Shown here one piece after another: positions 44,359-53,154 of a stretch of DNA of 62,582 nucleotides. The position numbers and the translations under genes are program-made. The DNA comes from Candidatus Wolframiiraptor gerlachensis (GTDB lineage: Archaea > Thermoproteota > Nitrososphaeria_A > Caldarchaeales > Wolframiiraptoraceae): assembly GCA_021323375.2 (NCBI GenBank), contig JAJPCT020000025.1, positions 24,001 through 86,582 of the forward strand, given 5' to 3'. Positions within the stretch are counted from its first letter, which is position 1; every line of letters starts with the position of its first letter. The notes beneath the pieces are model-generated. The model had not been told where the DNA came from. It did not search any database and saw nothing but the letters and a program-made list of their open reading frames with translations.

Positions 44359-45255
44359 ATGACATCCGTAAGAAGTATCAATGCTAGGGGATCCGCTGGC
44401 TCCCGCCTCTCTGGGGGGTTGGGGCGGGAGCTCCCGCCGCTCCTCCAAAGATATCTCTGTAAAGGGCGGTTAAGGCTTGTTACAATCGATGTTAACGTTG
44501 AGGATGTAACAATAGCTGAGGTAGAAGTTTTACAGCTGATACACGTAGTCAAATACTACAGGGTTCGAAGGAACACGGGCAAACTACTGTTTGTGAGAAA
44601 GGTGAACAGACGCTCGATGAGGCTGCATGGTAGACCAGCATCCTCATGGCTCAAATATGCTAAAAACCTCGACAATGACTGGATCAATAAATCAGTTGGG
44701 TTAGTTAAGAAGTTGGTTCGGAGCGCTGACGCGGTGGTAATCGAGGAACTCGACAGTAAACAGCTGAAGTTAAAGTTGAAATCCAAAGACCCTGAGAAAG
44801 CACTTCTATTTAGCTCCTGGCCGATAGCTAAGATTGTCAGGCGAATAACGGCAATGGCGAGGAAAGCGGGAAAGCTTCTAACAGTCCCACCTCATTATAG
44901 CAGTAGGCTCTGCCCTAAATGTAATTCGATGATGAAGCACGAGAGCGGGAGATGGGACAGATTAAGGTGCGAAAGGTGCGGGTTTACTGATGACCGAGAT
45001 CACGTAGCTGTGAGGAACTTGGCCCGAACAGCATTGCTTCTGAACGGGCTCCATTACCTGGCAACAATACTTGGAAGTCAGCTAAGAGATTACAGAAGAG
45101 CGCTTAAGGACGCCCTCGCCCAAGACCCCGAGTTTCAGGCCCCATCACTCGGAGGGGAAGGGGAGGCACCCTCCCCAAGTACCCTCCGGGTAGGGCCTGG
45201 GCCCGAGGGTACTTGGGCGGGGGTTGTTAATGAGCTTTTCTCCAATGGCGGGTGA
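44359..45255 (+). CDS. tnpB: TnpB-like RuvC nuclease, N-terminally reduced
   Basis: 298 codons from ATG, with convincing homology only from about residue 39. RuvC-I VTIDVNVEDVTIAEVEV (Asp44), RuvC-II AVVIEELDS (Glu129/130), a zinc ribbon with CPKCNSMM and CERCG, and RuvC-III DDRDHVAVRNLA are all present, so the catalytic triad looks intact. The usual ~150-200 residue N-terminal WED/REC region is absent. The C-terminal tail beyond residue 255 encodes Gly/Pro-rich sequence where the DNA forms a strong hairpin. TnpB proteins are RNA-guided DNA nucleases of IS200/IS605; no TnpA is seen. Confidence 0.75.
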   Translation: MTSVRSINARGSAGSRLSGGLGRELPPLLQRYLCKGRLRLVTIDVNVEDVTIAEVEVLQLIHVVKYYRVRRNTGKLLFVRKVNRRSMRLHGRPASSWLKYAKNLDNDWINKSVGLVKKLVRSADAVVIEELDSKQLKLKLKSKDPEKALLFSSWPIAKIVRRITAMARKAGKLLTVPPHYSSRLCPKCNSMMKHESGRWDRLRCERCGFTDDRDHVAVRNLARTALLLNGLHYLATILGSQLRDYRRALKDALAQDPEFQAPSLGGEGEAPSPSTLRVGPGPEGTWAGVVNELFSNGG

Positions 45256-45330
45256 TGGAGCCAGCCGGCGCCCCAGCCGTCAACCCCCTTTAGGGTTGAT
45301 GACATCGGGGCGGCAGGCAGCCGGACGCGC
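45165..45330 (+). ncRNA. Candidate omega RNA region at tnpB 3' end
   Basis: A perfect 13 bp stem (45174-45186 with 45205-45217, CCCAAGTACCCTC) lies within the last codons of tnpB, and an 8 bp stem (45279-45286 with 45293-45300, GTCAACCC/GGGTTGAT) just after it, flanked by GCCCC and GGGGC. TnpB guide RNAs come from this position. The exact end and guide are not determined. Confidence 0.5.
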
Positions 45331-45390
45331 CGCGGGAGAGTCTTGGGCGAGATAAAAAGGTTTACCGGCAAAGGATCGGTCGCCGATAAC

Positions 45391-45429
45391 CCCCTCCTTT
45401 ACCTCTTTTTCTCTCCTCTTCTTTTTTCT
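45391..45429 (+). terminator. Pyrimidine-rich terminator
   Basis: Successive T runs (ACCTCTTTTTCTC, CTTCTTTTTTCT) downstream of the candidate omega RNA. The rest of 45430-45703 shows no gene, only the promoter-like AT-rich stretch before the next gene. Confidence 0.4.
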
Positions 45430-45721
45430 AGTACGATTTGTTAGTTATTTCCAGCCTCTTAAGCGGATGTTGGGGTTGTTATCCGGATATCCCTAGTGAT
45501 TTGCTTAAATCTTCGAGCGTTGTTTCAGGGCTTCATCTTAGTGGCTTTCTCGCCTATTACGGCATCCGATAAGATGGTTGAGGGACGGATAATAATACTC
45601 TGGGAGAAGGATATGTAGCCTGCCGGGGAATCCACGGGGCTAGTTAGTTTTAGTTTTTGACTTCAGACGGGTATAACCGAATATAGAGTTATATTGAGTT
45701 TTTGTGGTCTATTTAGGTGAG

Positions 45722-46780
45722 ATGAGGTCTAATGTGGAGTTGAGGCGTGTTCAGATTACTGGGGGTTCTACCTATATAGTTTCTCTCCCGAAGGATTGGG
45801 CTGAGAGTCTGGGCCTTAAGCCAGGCGATTATATCCAGATTGTGAGGCAGCCGGATATGAGCCTGCTCCTAATCCCGGGTGGCGGCAAGGTCAATAGGCC
45901 TGTCGAGGCGTTCATAGATGCCTCCTCGGCCAGCTCCCTCGGCGAGGTGGTCCGTGAGTTCATATCATGCTACTTGGCGGGCTATGATGTCATCAGGGTG
46001 AAGTTTGGGCAGAGGGTTGACGAGTATAAGGCGTATTTGAAGGCTGTGATGAGGAGTAAGCTGATAGGGCTGGAAACAGTCGAGGAGTCGACGGACTGCA
46101 TGGTTGTTAGATGTCTGCTCGGCCTGGTCGAGTTCCCGGTTAAGGATGCTATCAGCAGGATGCACTCCATGGTGGCCTCCATGTGCATGGATGCTTTAAA
46201 GGCGTTAAGGCTTCAAGACTCGTCACTTGCAAAGGACGTTATCCAGAGGGATGATGAGATTGATAGGCTCTACTTCTTCGTCGTGAGGGGATTAAAGATG
46301 GCGGTTGAGAACAGGATATTCATGAGGGATATGGGGATGAGCCCGAGGGAGTGCCTCGGATACAGGGTAATAGTCAAGAGCATGGAGAGGATCGCCGACC
46401 ACGCGGCGAGGATAGCGAAGCTCTCGATGTCCATGAACCTTGCGAACGCCTCAAATCTTATAAACAAGGTGGTGGAGGTTGCTGATCTCTCACTGAAAAT
46501 CTACGAGAGCTCGATGGAGTCTCTCTTAAAGATGAACTCTAAACAGGCAAATGCCGTGATTGAGGAGGTTGAAAGATTTCACGAGCTCGAGTCAAAGGCC
46601 GTGAATGAAGTCCTGTCCTCGAGGCTTGATGCCAAGACCTTAACGGGGCTGAGGCTCGTCCTCGAGAGCCTCAGGAGGATAGCGGATTATAGCGCTGACA
46701 TAGCGGAGATAGTCATGAATCTCGCTACAATGCCGAGATATCATACCGCTGCAGGGCCGGCAGCGGCTGAGGAAACTTAA
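45722..46780 (+). CDS. phoU: PhoU-family regulator with N-terminal AbrB domain
   Basis: About 352 residues from ATG 45722, preceded by AGGTGAG; a GTG at 45704 is less likely. The AbrB-type swapped-hairpin domain is VQITGGSTYIVSLPKDW and LGLKPGDYIQIV; the remainder has two PhoU helical repeats (e.g. DDEIDRLYFFVVRGL, YRVIVKSMERIADHAARI). Likely a DNA-binding regulator of phosphate uptake; no Pst genes are in the window. Confidence 0.9.
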   Translation: MRSNVELRRVQITGGSTYIVSLPKDWAESLGLKPGDYIQIVRQPDMSLLLIPGGGKVNRPVEAFIDASSASSLGEVVREFISCYLAGYDVIRVKFGQRVDEYKAYLKAVMRSKLIGLETVEESTDCMVVRCLLGLVEFPVKDAISRMHSMVASMCMDALKALRLQDSSLAKDVIQRDDEIDRLYFFVVRGLKMAVENRIFMRDMGMSPRECLGYRVIVKSMERIADHAARIAKLSMSMNLANASNLINKVVEVADLSLKIYESSMESLLKMNSKQANAVIEEVERFHELESKAVNEVLSSRLDAKTLTGLRLVLESLRRIADYSADIAEIVMNLATMPRYHTAAGPAAAEET

Positions 46781-46808
46781 ATATCGTGGCAAAAAGTCCA
46801 TTCCTTTG

Positions 46809-47711
46809 ATGAAGATCTTTCTCGATACGGCTGAGATTGAGGAGATAAAGTTCGCGGCCTCGCTGGGCGTGATTGATGGAGTTACGACAAATCCATCCCT
46901 GATAAAGCAGGCTGTTGATAAGCGAAGTGGATCAATAAACATGGAGGAGTATATCAAGGAGATACTGAGAACTTCTCCAGGGCCGGTCAGCTTAGAGGTG
47001 ATAAGCGTATCATACGAGAAGATGGTTGAAGAGGCTAAGCTTCTCTATGAAAAGTTTGCTGGATATGGGGAGGTCGTGATAAAGATCCCGGTATGTCCAA
47101 GTCTCGATGGTGAGAGCAACATCTATGATGGCTTGAGGGCCATAAAGACTTTGAGCGAGCTAGGAATCCCGGTGAACGCGACCTTGGTAATGACGCCGGA
47201 GCAGGCCCTGCTCGCGGCGAAGGCAGGCGCAGCTTATGTAAGCCCGTTCGCGGGCAGGATTGACGACTACCTGAGGGATAAGCTGGGTATGAAGAGGGGC
47301 AAGGACTACAATAAGGAAGATTACTATGACTTTGAGCTGATGGGAATGCTGGAGGCGGAGAAGCTAGGCAGGGTAATATCTTCGCTTGAGCTTGATTCCT
47401 TGGCCAAGGCTTATCTGGATGAGCGGGTGAGGAGCACAGCCGCGCTCGCGAATGACAATGGAATATACAGCGGCGTGGATCTCGTGCGATCAATACTACA
47501 AATATTCTCAAACTATGGATTCAAGACTGAGGTCATCGCCTCAAGCATGAGAAACGCGAGGCAGGTTAGAGAAGTCGCGGAGCTCGGGGTCCACATAGTA
47601 ACGATACCTTTCTACGTCTTAAAGGAGATGCTCTTACACTACAAGACAATAGAGGGGATAAATGCCTTCGTTAAGGACGTTGTCGAGCCTTACAGGAAGA
47701 TATTCGAGTAG
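46809..47711 (+). CDS. Transaldolase-family aldolase with insertion
   Basis: 301 residues versus about 220 for fructose-6-phosphate aldolase-type transaldolases. The start MKIFLDTAEIEEIKFAA and GVTTNPSLIKQA, VVIKIPVC (Schiff-base Lys) and VNATLVMTPEQALLAA are typical. After YVSPFAGRIDDY an insertion of roughly 60 residues (rich in Lys, Asp, Tyr and Glu) precedes SGVDLVRSILQIF. Acts in sugar phosphate interconversion; the substrate cannot be assigned. Confidence 0.85.
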   Translation: MKIFLDTAEIEEIKFAASLGVIDGVTTNPSLIKQAVDKRSGSINMEEYIKEILRTSPGPVSLEVISVSYEKMVEEAKLLYEKFAGYGEVVIKIPVCPSLDGESNIYDGLRAIKTLSELGIPVNATLVMTPEQALLAAKAGAAYVSPFAGRIDDYLRDKLGMKRGKDYNKEDYYDFELMGMLEAEKLGRVISSLELDSLAKAYLDERVRSTAALANDNGIYSGVDLVRSILQIFSNYGFKTEVIASSMRNARQVREVAELGVHIVTIPFYVLKEMLLHYKTIEGINAFVKDVVEPYRKIFE

Positions 47712-47745
47712 AAGCTCTGCAGCCCATGCCTTGTTTCTTATCAGC

Positions 47746-48006
47746 TTAGCCCTCCTTGTGTATTGTTAATTCTCTGCGCATGCTTTCCCTAAGGGCTGTG
47801 AGTTCGGCGACCTCTCTCTGAAGCTTTATCCTCTCATTTTCCAGCTCTAGTATCTTGTCCCTGAGTTCCTTAAGCCTCTTCTCAAGCTCCTCTATCTGGC
47901 TCTTCAGTTCATCATATCTCTTGATCTCGGAGGACATTTTCCAAGCTAGGATAAATCTGGATAGCTCATCTTCATTTCCCGAGAAGATTACTTGGAAGTT
48001 CGCCAT
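47746..48006 (-). CDS. Short coiled-coil protein
   Basis: 86 residues; a small N-terminal beta-like stretch (FQVIFSGNEDELSRF) then about 55 residues of continuous heptad-like coiled coil (Leu/Glu/Lys). No family recognised. Convergent with the transaldolase gene, divergent from the homocitrate synthase-like gene. Confidence 0.6.
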   Translation of the reverse strand: MANFQVIFSGNEDELSRFILAWKMSSEIKRYDELKSQIEELEKRLKELRDKILELENERIKLQREVAELTALRESMRRELTIHKEG

Positions 48007-48098
48007 GGTTCCCTTGTCTAATGTTCGTCTCCCTTCCTAAAAACGATTTCATGGGAAGTTTTCTCGATTCTCGTTAAGCAGGTTCGCTTTCCTAATCA

Positions 48099-49517
48099 AT
48101 GCTTAAGAATGTGAATGAGGGCGGTTGGCGGCGAGAGTTGCCGAAGATACTTGATACGACTCTCAGGGAGGGCGAGCTGTATAAGCGGTTTAGGCGCGAG
48201 GTTAGGGCTAAGATCGCGGAGCTTCTGGCCTGCATAGGTGTTGATAGGGTTGAGCTGACAATAGATTATCCCCCAAGAACCACCCGCGAGGATGTTGAAG
48301 CCGTGATAGATGCTCTTAGGAGCTATGAGGTCGAGATCGTGTTACATGGGAGGGCATATAGACAGGATGTCGAGGCGGCTGCGAAGTATGATGTGGAGGG
48401 CGTAGGAGTTTACCTTGCGCCGACGGAACTTCATAGACGTTTTAAGCTCGGCGGGATAAGTTTCGAGGAGGCGAAGAGGAGGCTTGAGGAGGCCCTAGAG
48501 CTCGCGGTCTCCTACGGCTTCAAATACAGGAGGGCCACGATCGAGGATGCATCGAGGTATTATCTCGGCGAGGATGGGGGTATCGAGGCCCTAGCCAGGC
48601 TCGTGGATGATCTGGGGGAGGCTGGGGCGACTGTTGTAAGTGTCCCGGATACATGTGGGATGCTCACCCCACCTCAGGCGCGGGAGTTCTTCGAAAGGCT
48701 CGTGGCCCTTTGTAGAACACCGCTCTCAGCGCATTTCCATAATGATTATGGCTATGCCTCGGCGAACACGATTGAGGCGGCCCTAGTGGGGGCGGATGAG
48801 CTCCATGTCTCGATACTCGGCATAGGCGATAGGAATGGGATAGCGGACCTATACGAGGTCGCAGCACCGCTAATCGACATCCACGGCTTCGATCTTAGGA
48901 TCAGACGAGACAAGCTGAGAGAGCTCTATGAGACCTTCTCCAAGCTCACGGGAATAAGGATACCATTCAGACATCCATTAAGCAGGGAAGCCCAGACAAT
49001 CCGCGCGGGAGTCCATCAATCCATGGCCCTGAAGGCACCCGAGGGCTATGTCCCAATAGGGAAGCTGAGGCATGACTTTGACAGGCTCTACTTCGAGGCC
49101 ACGACCTACCTGAGTAAGAGGCTCATCCAGAAGGCCCTCAAGAATGATGTGGATGATGAGGTGCTCCAAGAAGCATCCTCCATGATCGCGAGGCTCGCCG
49201 AGCAGAAGGGCGGGGAGCTTGGCCCGAGAGAGGTTGCGGAGACCCTCAAGAGCATGAACTTGGAAGTTGATGAGCTCACCCTGCAGAAGCTCCTGAAGCC
49301 CCAGAAGGCCTACATCCTCCTAAACCTCGATCCAAGGTTCCCGGTAAGGGAGAAGATACCAGAGATACTGAGCTGGAGCGAGGTGGATCAGGTGGATGAA
49401 GTTTACGGAGACGCAGACCTGATAATAACCGCCAGGCTCGAGGACGATGTCATCGAGAGGGTTAAGAAGCTCTTCGGCGACGCGATCCTGGGGATTAGGA
49501 CGCTTATCGCCGACTAG
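48099..49517 (+). CDS. lysS: Homocitrate synthase/isopropylmalate synthase-family enzyme with RAM-like domain
   Basis: 472 residues. The DRE-TIM HMGL-like barrel starts with ILDTTLREGELYKRF; HFHNDYGYASANTIEAAL and ISILGIGDRNG-type sequence carry the metal-binding His and Asn. The last ~75 residues (AYILLNLDPRFPVREKI ... ITARLEDDVIERV) look like an Lrp/RAM effector-binding domain, as in archaeal homocitrate synthases of the alpha-aminoadipate lysine pathway. Substrate choice is inference; other lys genes are not in the window. Confidence 0.82.
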   Translation: MLKNVNEGGWRRELPKILDTTLREGELYKRFRREVRAKIAELLACIGVDRVELTIDYPPRTTREDVEAVIDALRSYEVEIVLHGRAYRQDVEAAAKYDVEGVGVYLAPTELHRRFKLGGISFEEAKRRLEEALELAVSYGFKYRRATIEDASRYYLGEDGGIEALARLVDDLGEAGATVVSVPDTCGMLTPPQAREFFERLVALCRTPLSAHFHNDYGYASANTIEAALVGADELHVSILGIGDRNGIADLYEVAAPLIDIHGFDLRIRRDKLRELYETFSKLTGIRIPFRHPLSREAQTIRAGVHQSMALKAPEGYVPIGKLRHDFDRLYFEATTYLSKRLIQKALKNDVDDEVLQEASSMIARLAEQKGGELGPREVAETLKSMNLEVDELTLQKLLKPQKAYILLNLDPRFPVREKIPEILSWSEVDQVDEVYGDADLIITARLEDDVIERVKKLFGDAILGIRTLIAD

Positions 49518-50142
49518 CCGCCTCAACACCCTCGAGAATAGCTTTCAAGAATTTTCCGGCCGAGAGTTCGGAGGCCCTCTTCTCGAGATAGGCCTTATCG
49601 AGTCTATCCATGTTGGCGTAGATCACCTTCGCGGCGAGCTCCATCCTCATAGTGCCAGTCTCCCCCACAATGAGGCTCAAGGCATAATCCTCCGGAGATA
49701 GTATCCTCAGTCCCATCCTCTGCAAGCATCTTCCAGCAAGCTCATCACTCCACTTAAGCGGCCTCGGTGAATCAAGGAGCATCACCACATTGTTGTTCTG
49801 GAGATCGAGGAAAGATATTCTGCCACGCGGCCCGATAACCTTCTCGAATCCACGCCCCCTAAAAGCCTCTACAACGCCATCTAAGCTTTCACCAACCTTT
49901 ACCGCGAAGATCCTATCCCTCGCAATATATGGAACGCCATAGAGGGGAAGGGGGCGAAGACCATAAAAGACATAGAAGACCCCAATTTCCTCCAAGACCT
50001 GGGATACACGCTGGATGGAGCGGTCGAGAAGCCTAAACCAAGGCGATGATTCCTCGACAAACCTGACAACATCGAGACTCTTCACGGAGTCTATCTCCCT
50101 GACTATTCTCTGGAAGTCCCGGTCCGAGAGCATGGCGTCCAT
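49504..50142 (-). CDS. Conserved hypothetical protein, possibly nucleotidyltransferase-like
   Basis: 213 residues when started at ATG 50142; an open frame continuing to 50268 enters the SRP RNA gene and is rejected. Mixed alpha/beta with a central FYVFYGLRPLPLYGVPYI and a helical C terminus (MRMELAAKVIYANMDRL). Resembles antitoxin-type nucleotidyltransferase folds by general shape only, without the GS...DxD motif. Lies just downstream of the SRP RNA. Confidence 0.55.
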   Translation of the reverse strand: MDAMLSDRDFQRIVREIDSVKSLDVVRFVEESSPWFRLLDRSIQRVSQVLEEIGVFYVFYGLRPLPLYGVPYIARDRIFAVKVGESLDGVVEAFRGRGFEKVIGPRGRISFLDLQNNNVVMLLDSPRPLKWSDELAGRCLQRMGLRILSPEDYALSLIVGETGTMRMELAAKVIYANMDRLDKAYLEKRASELSAGKFLKAILEGVEAASRR

Positions 50143-50177
50143 TCCCTGGATAAAACGAGTAAGATCTCTTCTTTTGA

Positions 50178-50505
50178 GGGGGCGGCGGCCCTGAGGGTGG
50201 CAAGGAGGACGGGAGGCCGCGGGCGGCGGGAGGAAGTCCGGCACGTGATCCACGCGCGGCCCCGCCACGCCTTAGCGCTGCTCCCTCCCGGGCCTAACGC
50301 GGTTCGGCGTGCTCGGAGGCTGTTGCCCACCCCTACGAGTGGGGCAGCCTCCTACGAGGCCCTGCGTGGGCGCGCCCTCATCCCCCGAAGCCCGCAGCCG
50401 CGCCCTCCCCCTCGCAGGCGCCCCTCGGGTTATCCGGCCCCCGCATGTAGCCCATTTCGGGTTACAGGGAAGGGCTAGCTCCCCGGCCCTACCTGCCGCC
50501 GCCCC
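50178..50505 (-). ncRNA. ffs: Signal recognition particle RNA (7S RNA)
   Basis: About 328 nt. Terminal pairing GGGGCGGCGGC / GCCGCCGCCCC closes the molecule. The Alu domain shows CCCTGTAACCC with following GGGCTACATGCGGGG, and helix 8 shows TTAGGCCCGGGAGGGAGCAG, the SRP54-binding motif. A TATA box lies 22-31 bases upstream. Several long but meaningless open frames overlap this GC-rich gene. Confidence 0.93.
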
Positions 50506-50526
50506 ACTCCTCCTGATAGCCCGCCG

Positions 50527-50536
50527 GAGATATAAC
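50527..50536 (-). promoter_or_regulatory. TATA box of the SRP RNA gene
   Basis: GGTTATATCTC on the minus strand, centred about 26 bases upstream of the predicted RNA 5' end at 50505, the standard archaeal spacing. Confidence 0.7.
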
Positions 50537-50573
50537 CTTACTGGGTTAAAGCCCGGAGCCGGCACCTCTCATT

Positions 50574-50804
50574 CTACTCGCCATAATCCTCCAAGCTTCT
50601 GCTGGGCTTTAGGTAGACCTCGACGGCCCCCATCCTCCTCAATATCTGCAGGGCTCTACGCGTGAACTGGACCGAGTATCCTAGAGTCCGAGCTATTTCG
50701 CTCGAAGTATGCGGGCCATTATTCTTCAGGAAAACCAGTATCCGCAGTTGCTTTGGATCGGAAACCCCCTCGGGAAATTTCTTGAACCTCCAGAGATAGG
50801 GCAA
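50574..50804 (-). CDS. Small winged-helix transcription regulator
   Basis: About 76 residues from TTG 50804; an ATG at 50870 lies inside trpS and is less likely. The DNA-binding core is LRILVFLKNNGPHTSSEIAR, TLGYSVQFTRRALQIL and RRMGAVEVYL. A small ArsR/MarR-like wHTH just downstream of trpS and upstream of the SRP RNA. Target unknown. Confidence 0.65.
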   Translation of the reverse strand: MPYLWRFKKFPEGVSDPKQLRILVFLKNNGPHTSSEIARTLGYSVQFTRRALQILRRMGAVEVYLKPSRSLEDYGE

Positions 50805-50826
50805 GCAACCACCTTCTGAAGCAGCA

Positions 50827-51987
50827 TTACTCGTGTATCTTCCCCCACATCTCTCTAGCCAGCTCTCCATCGTACTTGTAGAGGTGGAGCTTTTCCTTCG
50901 CCTTCTCCCTTCTCTCGCGATGCTCCTCGAGGAACTTGAGGACCTTCTCGGTCAGGATCAGCTTTAGCTCGCCTGTTAGGAGTGCTCCTGACCTGTAATC
51001 CTCTTCTATCTTCTTCAGCTTCGCGTCATCTGGCTCGAAGAAATAGTAGAGCCACTGGAATGCGACATCCACCTCCGGGTTTCCTCCCAGTTTGCGGTGT
51101 AGCTCGGCGGTTGGCTGCCCGCCCGAATAGGCTTTCCAGATCTTTCTTCTCACGGATTCCTCATCCTCGTGGAGGTAGATCGCGGATTCCGGCTGGCTGG
51201 CGCTCATCTTGCCCGTGGGGCCTGTGAGCGGCGGCAGGAACTTGCTATGGATCGCGGCGGCCTTATAGTAGCCGAGGCTCTCAGCGATATCCCTCTGTAT
51301 CCTCCAATATGGGTCTTGATCTATCGCACATGGGATGAGACAGCGCCTCCTCTCGAAGAGCGATGGCACTATCTGGATCGCCGGGTAAAAGATCATCCCG
51401 ATATTCGTCTGCATGTCGAATCCGAAGACCGCCCTAACCCAGCTCATGTTAACCTTCCTCGCCACCTTCAAGGCAATAGGATACATGTTCCTGATATATT
51501 CCGTGTCTTGGAAGATGAAGGTCTTGTCAGGGTCGAAGCCCACGGCCGCTATATCAAGGGCGTTCTCATAGGCCCAGCTCCTCGTCTCCTCGAGCGTGAG
51601 ACCCCGCTCCTCCTCAAGAAACTTCTCATCATCTGTTAGCTGTATGTAAACGTTGACGCCAAACTTGTCTTGGAGCCATTTTGTGAGATAGAATGGCAGG
51701 ATGTGGCCTATGTGCATGGGCCCGCTTGGCCCCCTGCCAGTGTATAGGAAGAATCCCCGCCCAGCCTCCCAGTCGTCCAGAACCTTGTCCAAGTCGCGGT
51801 GGGAGAAGAAGATCCGGCGTCTCAGGAGATGATTGAGCTCGCCGGCGAGTCTGCCGATCCTGCGGAGGAGCTCATCATCTATCGGCGTTGTCCCGAACTT
51901 CTCAATCAGCTTGTCATAGTCTACCCTTCCCTCAACCCTCCACGGCGTGACTATGAATTCTTCTCCAGCTCCGCCAGCCTCAGCCAT
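50827..51987 (-). CDS. trpS: Tryptophanyl-tRNA synthetase
   Basis: 386 residues, class I synthetase. GPSGPMHIGHILPFYL (HIGH motif) and TGKMSASQPESAI (KMSKS variant KMSAS), with the archaeal/eukaryal type N terminus. Charges tRNA-Trp. ATG start at 51987. Confidence 0.96.
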   Translation of the reverse strand: MAEAGGAGEEFIVTPWRVEGRVDYDKLIEKFGTTPIDDELLRRIGRLAGELNHLLRRRIFFSHRDLDKVLDDWEAGRGFFLYTGRGPSGPMHIGHILPFYLTKWLQDKFGVNVYIQLTDDEKFLEEERGLTLEETRSWAYENALDIAAVGFDPDKTFIFQDTEYIRNMYPIALKVARKVNMSWVRAVFGFDMQTNIGMIFYPAIQIVPSLFERRRCLIPCAIDQDPYWRIQRDIAESLGYYKAAAIHSKFLPPLTGPTGKMSASQPESAIYLHEDEESVRRKIWKAYSGGQPTAELHRKLGGNPEVDVAFQWLYYFFEPDDAKLKKIEEDYRSGALLTGELKLILTEKVLKFLEEHRERREKAKEKLHLYKYDGELAREMWGKIHE

Positions 51988-52088
51988 CTCCTCGAACAGC
52001 CCGTTAGCAGCCCAGCAATATATATGCTAAATGCGGTAACCCTTATTTCCGCTCTCAGAGAATATTCTCTCGGCGGGGGTGGTGGCGG

Positions 52089-52190
52089 GTGCCTAGGTGT
52101 CAGATCTGCGGGAGGAAGACGGAGAACCTTTACGCGGTCGGCGGTAAGCGGGTCTGTGATAAGTGTAGGTCGAAGGTTGGGACTCCATAA
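52089..52190 (+). CDS. 33-residue zinc-finger microprotein
   Basis: From GTG 52089, preceded by GGCGGGGGTGGT: MPRCQICGRKTENLYAVGG then KRVCDKCRSKVGTP. Two CxxC knuckles 16 residues apart (C4/C7 and C23/C26) make a complete minimal zinc ribbon. It precedes map by 56 bases on the same strand. I infer it is a real gene from the knuckle spacing and clean start and stop. Confidence 0.6.
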   Translation: MPRCQICGRKTENLYAVGGKRVCDKCRSKVGTP

Positions 52191-52246
52191 GCTCAGCCTA
52201 ATTTTATCTAGTGGAGCTTTTGTGAGGAAGGCTGGATGAGGGAGAA

Positions 52247-53146
52247 TTGCTGAGCGAGGATGCCTTGGATAGGTTGAGGCAGGCGGGCTTGATAGCGAGA
52301 AGGGCTCGGGAGGAGGCTTGCAAGCTCATAAGAGAGGCCGCCCTCGTAATCGAGATCTGCGAGGCTGTCGAGGAGATTATACGCCTAGAAGGAGCTAGGC
52401 CCGCATTCCCATGCAATGTCGGCATAAATGAGGTGGCCGCCCATTATACATCCCCGCCCGGAGACCAGCTGAGAATACCGCCGAGGAGCTTGGTCAAGGT
52501 TGATGTAGGCGCATCTCTCGATGGCTATATCGCTGATACCGCCGCGACGGTCGCATTATCGCCGGAGCTCGAGCCGATGGTGGAGGCGGCAAGAATAGTC
52601 CTTCAGGAGGCGATAAGGGCCATGCGCGCCGGAGTCCCAGTCTCGAGAATTGGACTTACAGTGCAGGAGGCGGCGAGCAGGCTCGGCTTCAAGCCCATAA
52701 GAAATCTCACAGGCCATGAGATAAGGCGGAACCAGCTTCATGCGGGGATGACGATACCGAACGTCGGCGGGGCATGCCCAGGCAGGCTTGAGGCGGGCCA
52801 CATCTACGCCGTCGAGCCCTTCCTGACGACCATGAGGGGGGCTGGCGAGGTGGTCTCAGCGAAGATAGCGACCATATACCGCGTGGAGCCGGAGAAAACA
52901 TGCCGTCAGAAGCTCAGAGAAGATGAGAGGAGGCTCATCCAGTACCTCGCCGAGAAGTTCGGCAACCTACCATATGCCGTGAGATGGATAGAGGGCTATG
53001 AGAAGGTTAAAGATGTTCATGAAAGGCTGGTCAAATCTGGTAGGATACAGCATTATCCGGTCCTTGTCGAAAGGCTCGGCGAGCCAGTCGCCCAAGCAGA
53101 GCACACAGTTATAGTCTACGAGGATGGATGCGAGATAATAACCTGA
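52247..53146 (+). CDS. map: Methionine aminopeptidase, type II
   Basis: 299 residues. Metal ligands in VKVDVGASLDGYIADTAATV (two Asp), LTGHEIRRNQLHAG (His), AVEPFLT (Glu) and QAEHTVIV (Glu), with the type II helical insertion. Removes initiator Met from nascent proteins. TTG start at 52247. Confidence 0.95.
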   Translation: MLSEDALDRLRQAGLIARRAREEACKLIREAALVIEICEAVEEIIRLEGARPAFPCNVGINEVAAHYTSPPGDQLRIPPRSLVKVDVGASLDGYIADTAATVALSPELEPMVEAARIVLQEAIRAMRAGVPVSRIGLTVQEAASRLGFKPIRNLTGHEIRRNQLHAGMTIPNVGGACPGRLEAGHIYAVEPFLTTMRGAGEVVSAKIATIYRVEPEKTCRQKLREDERRLIQYLAEKFGNLPYAVRWIEGYEKVKDVHERLVKSGRIQHYPVLVERLGEPVAQAEHTVIVYEDGCEIIT

Positions 53147-53154
53147 AAAAAGGC

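Noticed and set aside
44109..44552. N-terminal extension of the unrecognised protein to the first ATG on the minus strand
   Set aside because: It would translate the three hairpins and the region antisense to the start of tnpB; a TATA box and GTG at 44108 give a more sensible start.
45330..45337. CCGCGGGA match to the tRNA-Tyr 3' end as an attachment site
   Set aside because: Only eight GC-rich bases; archaeal att repeats at tRNA genes are normally much longer.
50197..50665. Several overlapping GC-rich open frames on both strands
   Set aside because: They lie in the SRP RNA gene, whose secondary structure and promoter explain the sequence.
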